Positions 24,989 to 36,221 of a stretch of 64,000 bases of DNA are shown here, one piece after another. How positions within the stretch are numbered: the first letter of the stretch is position 1; the number at the start of each line of letters is the position of its first letter. Source of the stretch: Circinella minor (Eukaryota; Mucoromycota; Mucoromycetes; Mucorales; Lichtheimiaceae); the NCBI GenBank assembly GCA_016758965.1, contig JAEPRB010000060.1, positions 62,001-126,000 on the forward strand. The letters run 5' to 3'. A program made the translations under genes and the position numbers. The notes under the pieces are model-generated. The model saw only the letters and a list, made by a program, of their open reading frames with translations, made no database searches and was not told the origin of the DNA.

Positions 24989-25495
24989 ATGGTAAGACGA
25001 ATAATAAACCAATGAAGCTTAATATTTATGCAAACAAATATTAACGTGGCAATTAATAGGCTCATTCACATAATTACGCCATAAAATTAACACAACAAGG
25101 TATGTGTTTATTTGGATTCGAAAAGAAAAAAAAAAAAAGAAAAGAAGAATAATTCTTCTTTTTTATATATTGGTTTGTTAGATCGATCCAACGAAAATTA
25201 ATTAGAAAACATTAACATTATGTAGATGCCATTCTTCAACCTGACATTTATACCTCAGCTTTCGAACCTTTTATTGCTAATGGAGGTGCACCTATGGATG
25301 CTGTATCAGCACTTTCAGAATCCTATGTTGGATATCCTTCCATGATTAAAGTAACTGCAGATATAACTTCCTCAATAGGTATTGATTGTCAAGCAATCTT
25401 GCGTCAAACTGTAAAGCAAAAGCTTATGAGTAAGTTTGATCCCAAAGCGATCGATCAAGCTCTTATGAACTCACCGGTATAGTTCTTTTCTTTGA

Positions 25496-25527
<32 letters not shown>

Positions 25528-27775
25528 GGAAGACGTTGAAAACAAATATTTATAGACAGGTATATATATTTATATAGACTCCTACATCGATGGATTGGTT
25601 AAATGGACTTATACACGATACTGAATGGCGTCAAATGATTTACAAGTTATTTGACAAGTATCCACATTGTGAATTTTTAAATTTTGCAATTATGGTAATT
25701 ACTATTTGTGTTTCGATGAATGGATATAAGAGAAAAGATAGTTAAATCTTATTACTTTTTTTTTTGTTTGTTATTATAAAAAGAGGATGGCAGAAGGAGG
25801 ATATCGACATGAAGTAGCACAGTTAAGAACGGCATCAAGTTATGTAAAGGTTTATAATTATATCTTAAATGATGCATTTACAAATCTTGGAGGAAATGAT
25901 GATATTGAATTTGAAGAGAATTTACCTTCACTTTTGGTAAGAGATATACATTGGATAAGATAGAAGGGGAGGAGGGGATGAAATAAAAACTCACATTATT
26001 TACAATTGTATTTATATTTATATATATACAATAGCGTGTTTGTTCAGATCAACAACATACTTATTTGTATGCTCAAGTACTTATACAACGACTTTATAAA
26101 GAATTTAATGATTTATCATTTCTTCGTTTGGCAAAAGAGTTAGAAAAAGCTGCAATTGCTCGTGGACAGTAAGTTTTGTTGAACAGTTTTTTTTTTCTTT
26201 TAGTTATAATAAACTAAATATATATCAATTTTTAAATTCTTAGACATGAATTGGTATATATTATTAAATCTTGTGCACTTGGTATGCCATCCAATTTAGC
26301 AACAGCACTTAAAGCAATTCGAGCATCAGGACAACCAACACCAGGTGATCTTATGACAGTAAGATTATTATATTTTTTATGTTTCTTTTTTCATTAAAAC
26401 ATGTCACATACTAAAATTTCTTAATAATATGTAAATAGATTTATAATATTTATACTTCAGCGAATGCACCAAGTGTACATTTTATTCAAGATTATGATTT
26501 TATTGGTAAGTTATTATTATTGAAAAAAAAAAAAAAAGATAAACATACAAGCTACTAAAATCAAGTAATATTTTTATTGAATAGAACTCATGTTACGAGC
26601 TCTTTATGTACCTGATGCAGTACCTAATATGAAACCAGAAATTGTTGATAAATTAATAAGTCTTTTAGCATATGCTACTGCATATAATGAATCAAAACCT
26701 AGAGAGGTAATATATATATATATATATATTTGCTAAGATTATAATGATTTCTCAATTCTAATAGCTGCGTTTTTTTCTTTCTTTCTTTCAATATAGACAC
26801 AAGAAGATAATCTTAAAAAAGTCGGTCGAGCATTAAGAAATTTATATAAAGCTTTACAAAAACAAACTGGTGCAAACTTTTCTGGTGCAATGACAGATAT
26901 TATCGAAGGAATAAAGTACGTAATTCACACATTAACAAAAAGGAGAGAAAGTAAATGGGGGGGGATAAAAATAAATGAGAAAGAGTAATCTCATGTGTGT
27001 ATATATATTATTAGGATACCAGCTGCCTCTATGGGAATCTTGTTATGGATCGAATATATTTCAACAAAAACACAATATTATGATACTTATTATCGTACAA
27101 CAGAAGTTCCATTACCTCATCTTTTATTAGATGAAATTGCTACAATTCATCCACTTCAACAACATATTGTTCTGCAAGTTATCAAAAGATGCTTTTTACA
27201 TCCATATGAAAATTTTGCACCTGAAACTTTGGTATGTTATTATTTTAATATAAGAAAGACGGGTTGATTGTTTTTGATATATATATATTCTAACTCTATA
27301 ATTATAGGCTGCATTACAAAAACAGTGGATTGAACGATTAGTAAATCTTGTCGAATTAAATTATGCTATTCCAGTATTAAACTTTATTCAAAGTGTGGTA
27401 TTAGAAATTGATTATAGTTTAACTGTTCATTTCATAACAAAAGTATTGGAACTGGCGCAGGCGCCCTTCAGTGTTGATTTTGTTGAACATATTGTTGATA
27501 TATTGGTTCCTATTGCTGATACAGTTGTTCTTGTTAAAAGTTTTGAACCTATTCTTCAACAATTTATTTGTAAGTAATTGACCTTTTTTTTTTTTTTTTT
27601 GGTTCTCAATGTATTATATATATGTTATTAATTAAAAATAATAATGTCACCCTTATTATTATTAGCACAAGTACAAGAACCAGGTGCTATGGATGATACT
27701 TTACCTGATGAACTTGGGAAGAAAATGGAAGTATTATTAGCAAAGCGAAAACCTCATCGAAAATCATTACATTAG
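24989..27775 (+). CDS. NELF-C/D (TH1) family transcription elongation factor
   Basis: Thirteen exons: 24989-24991, 25060-25099, 25226-25476, 25578-25694, 25784-25936, 26035-26168, 26244-26358, 26439-26505, 26585-26706, 26797-26915, 27015-27231, 27308-27569, 27666-27775; 569 residues, close to animal NELF-C/D (about 590). Recognisable stretches are ILQPDIYTSAFEPFIANGG, TPTSMDWLNGLIHDTEWRQM, FDKYPHCEFLNFAIM, DQQHTYLYAQVLIQRL, ASMGILLWIEYISTKTQYYD, VPLPHLLLDEIATIHPL and PFSVDFVEHIVDIL. In animals NELF-C/D pairs with NELF-A in the complex that holds promoter-proximal paused RNA polymerase II. The initiator ATG stands alone before a phase-0 intron (ATG|GTAAGA); exon 2 opens GCTCATTCACAT. The whole chain keeps phase. 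No other NELF subunit gene lies in the window. Confidence 0.9.
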
Positions 27776-30521
27776 TTTAATTTTTTTTATTTTTATTTTG
27801 CAATAATAATAATAAACAATAAAGCATTCATGGAATTGTTAGTGTAAAATATTCAAAATTAGGTTGATTTACATGCTGTACCTAAAAAGTTAAAAACATC
27901 TTTTTTATTTTTAATAAGAGTACTATCATCCATGGTTAAAAAAAAAATTAGATGACAACCGCGACATATAAGTGATATACATAGCTAGTTTCAAGTGTTT
28001 GTAGTTTACATTCAACGCGTTGATATGATTGCTTTAAATACCACATCTGAACACCATTCTGTTAGACCTTGATTACCGTTTATTGCTATCAGTTATGATC
28101 ATAGTCTTTGACATTACTTTCTTCTACAAAATCAATCAATGAGAAACAGGAAAGAAGGGGTAATTCCGAGAGACAAACTTGTAAACTTTCCTTTTTTTTT
28201 TTTTTTTTTTTTTTTGAAAAAAAAAAGACCCTCGTTTCCAATTAGTTTCTTAATTAAAAGAAAAGAGTTAATAAGCAATCATTGTCTTACTCTGATATTT
28301 GTGCCTTACATGTTAGTAAGAAATGCCCCAAAATGTTCATCAGTTTACTTCCACTTCAAAGACGTCGCACATGAGTACAAAGGCCTTCGAAATTTTTCCG
28401 TTATGGGGGAGGTGTTTACTGTAAAACTGATCAAGCATCAGATAAACAGCAGCGCGTTCAAGGATGTTGTGGGGCTAAAAAGAATGAATATAGTTTTTTT
28501 TCCCCTGCCTGTTGGGTTAAAAAAAGAACAATTAAAACCCAAAAAAAATTAAGAGCTTTCTTTCTGTGAAAAAAAAATCGCGGAGGTCAATAAAAAATCA
28601 TGCATCATACTTTTATGGAAACCAGCAACTATACTTTTCTACCTTTCCATTAACACGACCATTCATTTATTTATAATTACTTCTGCAGATGTAAGAACAA
28701 TAACATAACGACATTTTTTTATGACATTTTTTTTTTTACTTTATAAACGTAACGACACTATTTTTATTCCTTCCATTTTATCACGGCTGTTATTTATTTA
28801 TGGAAGCAGCAATAACTTCCATTGAATACGACAACTTTGAATTAAAATATTTTTTTAACTGTAACAACCTAAAATATTCAATAGTTACGTACTGTCACTA
28901 TTTTCGCTTCAAAAGAATAACATACTTTTTCTGCTACGTACACAATCAACATAGCAACTTAAAAGTCCAAGTCTCTTTGGATGTCAGATTGTTTATTCTC
29001 TTTGCCATGCTACCATCAATAAATTGATGGTTATCTTGGAGGTGTATTTCTCAACCCAAGAAATATCTGATTTAGTGGCGCACACAGTGGTAATGGGTAT
29101 AATTTATCGTGCTGTTAAGAATATATTCAATTGAAAATGTGAATAAAAATCAACAAGTTGGGCACTACTTTTTATTATATAAATAATATGTCAAATATAC
29201 GTATTAATATTGAATGAGTAAATGTAGCAATTTATATATAACTTCTTTTTAACTGTTATTGAGAATGATTGTTAGCATGAAAATTCTTGATCAACTTCAA
29301 GAGTTACTGACCACTACTGAAAAAATAAGACTTGAATAATGCCTGACTAGTGTTTAAATAACCCCCCCTGGACCATACTTTAAATTTAATCATTGAATAA
29401 AGTATATGCTTCATATACATCAAGGATGTAATTCAGACTTTATTTTAGAGCATCACGTATTCAAGCACTATCCAAACATTCAGGCATTACTGTTTTTTTA
29501 TGATGATATCATCATACACTAGACTACGCCATTTGATAAATTGAACTTTGAATAATAATATTATTATTTTTTGACCAATCCATTATCAGGATATGTATGG
29601 AAATCTCATTTTCATTTAATCATTGAACCAGAAAATGTTCTATACGGGTTTAAACATATAAATTTTTACATAATTTATCAAGAAAGTGTTAAACTTTAAT
29701 TGAGTAAGTTCTGTAAAACTATTCTAAAATTAAAAAAGAACAGTGAGGAGAGAATTTAATCATTCGTACCAATATTCTACAATAAGAATGATGTAAAAAA
29801 AAAAAATCAGTAACTTTAAACGATTCAGTGATACATTCCTCATATCATTGCATGCATGAATGTAGCACCAGCAGCAATGAAGGTCAATCAAGGGTTTTAG
29901 TTATTGTAGTTGTTCTTTGTGTGTATTCATGGTTTTTTTTTATTTAATTAATAGAAGCAGGGGCTGTATATTAAACAAAAGAAACTTTTGTAAAACCATA
30001 CATCATCCCACTCTTACCCACTCACTGTTTATCTTCCCTTTGTAAAAATATTATAGTACGACAAAACGTTATAAAAATAATCCCCAAGATGTTTTTAGAA
30101 AACCTAAAAATTGAAAAAAAAAAAAAAAGTGTTTTTAATTTACATTTCTGACAATCTTTTTTTTTTCTAGTGAAAGTCGGGTATGGGCGTTTCTTTTTTT
30201 TTCAACTACTAGTTACGTACGTATGTATATGTTTTCTTTTATTTATGTATATGTATATGCAACAAACCTTATAGGATCATGCATTATAATGCGAGAGAAT
30301 TTCATACGACAGCTACTTTTAAAATATTTTTAATCTGTAAAACCAAAAAAAAAAAAAATACTGTCCTTTTTTTAACTCTTTTGTGTGCTTTTACGTGGTA
30401 TTGTTTTATACCCACTATTCGTATGTATATTAATCATGTCATTCAACAATTAAATATATAATATTGCTACATAATATATTTACCAATCTATTAATATTCA
30501 AAAAGAAAAGACGAAAAAAAA
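27776..30521. other. 2.7-kb gene-poor region
   Basis: Between NELF-C/D and the MFS gene there is no intact gene. The stretch is A/T-rich with a T-run at about 28192-28216. The one clear item is a relic of a GT64 exon at 29505-29654, annotated separately. Open frames at 28139-28552 and 28800-29027 lack family resemblance. Confidence 0.55.
29505..29654 (-). pseudogene. Relic copy of one exon of the nearby GT64 glycosyltransferase gene
   Basis: This stretch aligns along about 150 bp with 34651-34792, which spans exon 5 of the GT64 gene, in the same orientation. Shared blocks include ATATCATCATAC, ACTACGCCATT, GATAAA, TGGAAATC and TTGAACCAGAAAAT, in the same order and spacing with small indels. 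The indels break the reading frame. Neighbouring exons of the gene were not recognised around it, so it is a partial duplicate or the last survivor of a decayed paralogue. Confidence 0.8.
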
Positions 30522-31978
30522 ATGTCTATAAATGGAGATATATTTAAAAAAAGTGATTCTGTTAATCCAACAGGTACTAATATAAGTGATGTTAGTCGAA
30601 TAAGAGCCATTCATACTATTCAGCATGATTATCAAGAAAAAAAACATTCTTCAACAGGTATTCTTAGTTGTTAATATTATTATTGGAAATTTAACAACGC
30701 TACTAAATACCATTTATATTATTAAAACACTTAGAAAATAGCAATAACAACGACTATTACGTTGAAAATAACAATCACGATACTATGATAAGTGATAGTA
30801 CAGGAAGCGATTCTGTCAGACGTAATTTCGATAATCAAGACGAAGCATTTTATCATAAAGAGGATATACAGCAACAACAACACGAACAAAATACTATTAA
30901 AGAAACTAAAAAGAAAAAAGAGGATAATGCTATTGCTGACGGAGGCTGTGCTGGATGGTTGGTTGTTCTTGGAGGAGTACTTGTTCAGTTTATAACTATT
31001 GGTATTGGTATTTCATGGTATATATGCACCATAATTATATAAAATCAAATTAAATTATTCTTGCTCAGCAAAATACAGTAAAAATCAAGTACGTAATACT
31101 AATTTCTTTTCTTTATGTTGTATAAACTAAAATACCGAATATACATTATACTTTAGGGGTAAGATAGTAATGTTGTAGAATAGTCTTTCATATTATGACG
31201 GTTTTCTATGTTTAATTGTTTGATGTCAAGCTGCCACCAACCACTACTTCTTCTTTGACTCTTACTTTATCAATATATAATAGGTGTTATGCAAGCTTAT
31301 TACGAGCAGCATGTTTTTAGCAACGATGGATCCAATATACGATTTCAATTGGGTTTTGTTAGCTCATGTCTTTTTGCTTCTTTGAATGGTCTGGGTGCCG
31401 TGTTTCAAATTCTCAGATCCATACTAGGAACAAGAATAGTTTTAGTCATTGGAACGCTATTTCTCAGTACAGGATTAATCACAGCAGGATTTTCAACACA
31501 GGTAAATATGTGTTTTTATATTTAAAAGAAAAAAAATCATGAATAGATATTTACAGTTATATATGTTCTACATCTAAAAAGAATAATTATTCTAGATTTG
31601 GCATTTATATATTACACAAGGAATTTGTTTTGGTACCGGTGCATGTTTTATGTATATGGTAAAAATAAAATAGATTATACGATACTTGAAAGATTACCTG
31701 TCTTTATATCAGCAAGTTAATATTTTATTTGTATAAATAAATGAATAAAATATAATAGACGCTTACAATTATTGTTCCTCAATATTTTTGTCGTAAAAGA
31801 AATCTTGCTTTTGGTATTATTGCTGCTGGAACAGGAATAGGAGGAGCAGTTATACCATTTATCATGACAACGATCAATAAAACACTGGGTAGTGGATGGT
31901 AATTAGACTATACTATTTTAATTGTTAGACACAACCTATATTTTTGAAAATCAAATTAACAATGCCTCTCTAAATATA

Positions 31979-32019
<41 letters not shown>

Positions 32020-33125
32020 TTATTTAGGACTTATCGTATTTTAGGATTTGTTTCTATAATATTCAACGTTATTATATGTCTCGTTGTCAAGGGACCTCGT
32101 TATCAGCAACAAACAAAAATAGAACGCTGTACTAAAAAACTGAATGATATATTCGATTTCCAAGTATTAAAAAATCCAAATTTTGTTCTTTGGTGTTTGG
32201 CAGCTACAGTTCAATTGGCAGTCTACGCGTCTCCTTTTTTTATTATTCCAAGTAAGTATTAATATTAATTTTAATAAATAAAAGATAATAATTTAGAAAT
32301 TCATAAAAAATTAAAGCTCATATGATTCATATTTTTTTTCTTTGTTGTACGTAATAATAGCCTATGCCACGTTCTACGGGTTATCCGATTCGCATGGATC
32401 ATCATTAGTAACTGTAGGTAACATAATGAACTTTTTTGGTCGTATTATTTGTGGGTAAATATACAAATCTTTTCTTTACATCTATATTGAAATGAAAGGG
32501 GAAGGGGAGGGGGGCATGGTACCATCACAATTTATATTAGACTTTAAAAAGAATAAGACTCATCTTAATTTTATATATATATATATATATATAAGACTTC
32601 TTGCCGACAAATTCGGTCCCATTAATATGAATATTTTCTTTTCATCCATTTCTGCATTAAGCTGTTTCCTTATTTGGACATTTGCCGATAATTATGGCAT
32701 GATGATGACTTTTATGGTTATCTTTGGTTTTGTAGGTGGTATTTACTTTACACTAAGTATGTATTAATTATATTGATATATTTTAAAATTATTGAACGCA
32801 TTAGGAATTTCCTCTGAATTTTCAAAAGACTTAACATATGATTTTATCTTTCTTTCTTTATGTTATCTATTTATATATAGTGCCAACAATCACTGTGACA
32901 ATTTTAGGTGTTGAAAAACTTCCAACAGGTATATCCATTGTACTTTTATGTAATGTCATATCTATACTCTTTACCAATATGGTTAGTGCTATTGATAGTA
33001 ATAGTACATCACCCCAACCCTTCATGACATATAAAATGTTTACAGGAGTTGGATTTTCCTTTGTTGTTATCATTATGATTTGGATTAAGTTTAGAATTAA
33101 CAAAAAGATTGATGTTAAAGTGTAA
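30522..33125 (+). CDS. MFS transporter of the monocarboxylate (SLC16/MCT-like) family
   Basis: Nine exons: 30522-30657, 30735-31007, 31284-31501, 31596-31658, 31759-31898, 32028-32251, 32361-32454, 32596-32756, 32881-33125; 517 residues. After a polar cytosolic head of about 110 residues comes GGCAGWLVVLGGVLVQFITI, then GVMQAYYEQHVF, GISTGL-like helices, QYFCRKRNLAFGIIAAGTGI, GLLADKFGPINMN and further hydrophobic spans, for about 12 membrane segments. This is the fungal MCT-like (Mch) layout; substrates are usually monocarboxylates, riboflavin or other small solutes, unknown here. The exon 2/3 join is odd: only the donor at 31008 keeps phase, which drops the expected SW of the family motif GISWGVMQ. 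Codon sums support that choice, but a one-base error is possible. Confidence 0.85.
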
Positions 33126-33415
33126 AATCATATAAATAATTATAATACATACTGTTGAATAACCGAATTTATTGAAATAAATATAATTCTTATTGTTATT
33201 ATTATTACTTGTACATATTTATTGTACCCGTGGCAATCATTTGTTGTGATAAATAGAATACAAACAAACAAAATGAAAATAAATATAAATAGAAAAAAAG
33301 AAAAAAAAGAACAAATACAATGCGCAAATAAGAAATGAAATATAATGCTGGAGAGGACAGGGGGGGGGAAGGATCAATGTGATTTTATCATGTGGGAATA
33401 ATAATAAAGTATGAT

Positions 33416-35897
33416 TTATTGCTCCATCCTATGTTGATATTGATTAATTTGTTTTTCAATTCTATCCCAAGATCCTCTACGAATAGTAGGACGTTCATAT
33501 GGTACAATGGCTGATGAAGATACAATCAATGGATCTTTTTCTTTCCAATACTTTGTAATAAAATGGGATATACATTCACCTCGTCCACCCATATGTTGTA
33601 AATTGGTACTAATACCACTTTTAGTTCCAAAATCTAAAAGAGGATTTCGTGGCGTTACTGCAATAGCAGGTGCCCCTGTCATTCCTGATACCATCATATT
33701 AAAAGCAATATCTTCACAATTCATCCAAGAATCAATAGCATGATGTATTTCTAAATCCATCAAACTAAATAAAATATCAATACATTATTTATTTTTAAAA
33801 GAACGAATATTAGTTACATTTAAAAAAAAAAAAAAAACTTACCAAGTAAAAGTGAATAAATAGTCTGTACGAACAAACATACTTTTTGTTAATACCATGG
33901 AATAAATATCTTTATTTGATATTTTATATATTGCTTCATGCGTTTCTGAATTATATTGATGAATACGTGGAAAATGACCCACAATACTATCTTTATGATT
34001 CGGTTGTTGCCAGACAGAAAAAGTAAATTCCAAATCTTGAATATCCATAAACACGTCATCATCTAAAATATACACAGCCTCAGTTTGTATTTGTTTCACT
34101 GGATTAAATCGATTATTGAGCGAGTCATAGGATTGGGGTAACACATGGATTCTCTCTCCGCCTTGACTATTCGTGTCATTTCTGATAAATTCCATCAAAG
34201 GAGTAGGAACATCTAAATTTGGATTATGCCAAGTTATAAATATTTCATGAACAAGACTTGATTGTAAAAGATGACGGATGAGTAATGTCAGATGATTAAT
34301 ACGTTCTGGTTTATATGTGCTGAGCAAAACGGAAAATCGGTCTCGGATAATTATAGTTTTATCGTCATTTAGTACTGTTGTCGGTAGACTATTTTTTTCC
34401 AAAGATGATAAAGTCCATGCATTACAAACTGACTTACGACGATCTTGGTTAGACCAATCGTTCACTATAATGTGTGTGTGTGTATATATACAAGTTGGCT
34501 TAGCATCATAAGAAAGACAAAAAGGCTTATAGATTTTCTGTCTTTGCCCCACTCCCACCATCATGATTGATTTTACATCACGTTAAAATACTTTTACTAC
34601 AGTTATATATATATATTCTTACCTGATGAAGAAGAAGATTCCAACTGTATTATATCATCATACAAACTACGCCATTGATAAAATGAACTTGAATGATATT
34701 TTTTTAACCAATCTGTATCATGATATTGATGGAAATCCCATGGTTTCATTTGATCCTTGAACCAGAAAATTTCCTTAATCACAAGTTTAAAAATTTAAAG
34801 TTTAGCTTTTTTTTTCTGCAAAATTTTTTTTTTCTTACAACCTTTCCAAAAGAGGAAACTCTTTGTTTTTTGTTTTTTTGCCTCTTCTTAAAGAAGAAAC
34901 GAATATAATACAAACCTCATTTGACAATGGGAAATGAGTGGATGGAGTAAATAAAGGTGATGTGGATGATATATTATTTTTTTCAGATCGTTCATAAATT
35001 TTTAATCCAATATTATTATGATCTTTTAAAATTGTATGTGTTGGATAACCAAAATAATGATCTACGTTCTACAACATCAAATAATTATAATTTATTTTAG
35101 TTTATAAATATTGATGATTTATTTTATTTAATAAATTTATTTTACAAATAAATAAATAAATAATAATTTGCCAAGAAAACATTTTATAAGAGATAATGTG
35201 TGACACCCAACATGTTTATATACATTACCTTTTTAAATAATATTTCGTTTGAAAAATATACAAGTTTCCTATAATAGGTCAATGCTTTGGATATAGGGTC
35301 TTCAATATCAGGAGATATCTATAAATATAATCATGTCAAAATTTATTATTATTTTCTTTTTTAAAGTAAACAAATGATAAATTATTTTACATTTAATAAT
35401 TGAATATTTTTCATGATAGTATCATCATATGAAACAGGAATATTTGAAAATGTTTTATTAATTGCCATGATGACCATAATATTTGCTCGTGTTTTTGATA
35501 CTTTTTGAAGTGATTGGATGGATACTCTTGTTGCATCCATCTAATATATATATATAAATTTATTATTATTATTATTACTTAGTTTAAATTAACCAAGTTA
35601 TTTTACTTTACATTATTTCATTGTTGTTATATGCCTATTATTTACCCAATTTGGATCGGTTACTATGGTAACAAATGCTTTATCTTTATAATATTCTTTG
35701 TTATGAAATGGATCATTTATATCAAATTCTTGTTGTTGTTGTTCATAATAATTTTCAGCTGGAACAGGTTTTCGTCGTGAATGAAATGTTGTCGATGTTG
35801 TTAAATTGGCTGATAAATAGACAAGACCTACAATTAATGAACAAAATAAAAGTCCAAATAGTCCATGATTCATTCGTTTACTATGAGTACTAATCAT
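33416..35897 (-). CDS. Type II membrane glycosyltransferase, family GT64 (exostosin-like)
   Basis: Seven exons: 35897-35646, 35540-35391, 35318-35229, 35068-34916, 34773-34623, 34464-33843, 33764-33416; 588 residues. The ATG at 35897 opens a short basic head and a signal anchor (GLFGLLFCSLIVGLVYLSA), typical of a Golgi type II enzyme. The C-terminal GT64 domain (about 305-565) shows FSVLLSTYKPERINHLTLLI, HEIFITWHNPNLDVP, the metal-binding DDD in AVYILDDDVFMD (about 400-402), VGHFPRIHQY, and the acceptor-side block SWMNCEDIAFNMMVSGMTGA. GT64 members transfer N-acetylhexosamine or mannose-type sugars; the acceptor here is unknown. Exon 1 must end at the GTAAAT donor, since reading on meets an in-frame stop. 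A relic exon copy lies at 29.5 kb. Confidence 0.88.
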
Positions 35898-36221
35898 TTT
35901 TTGATGTGGAAAAAAAAACAAAGTTCTTTATAAAAATTCGATCAAAAAGATAATTGTAAAGAAAAACTGTGTTTGATAATAGAATTTAAAAAAAAAAATT
36001 GGTTAAAATAAATAGATAGTATATGGTAATAATTTGTAAAAAATAAAATAAAAAAGAAGTGTAAAGGAAGAAAAAAGAAATTTAAGCAAAAAGTGAAAGA
36101 AAGAAAGAAAGAAAAAAAAGATTATTATAATAAATATGTTCATATATATGTGTGTGTTGTAAGAGGTGATATAAATAAGGTGTTTGGGCGTGATGTACAA
36201 AAAAAAAAAAAAAAATCCAAA
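35898..36221. other. Intergenic
   Basis: A/T-rich spacer lies between two tandem minus-strand genes; it contains A-runs and a GAAA microsatellite near 36,095-36,118. It probably combines a short promoter with the upstream gene's 3' UTR. Confidence 0.5.
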
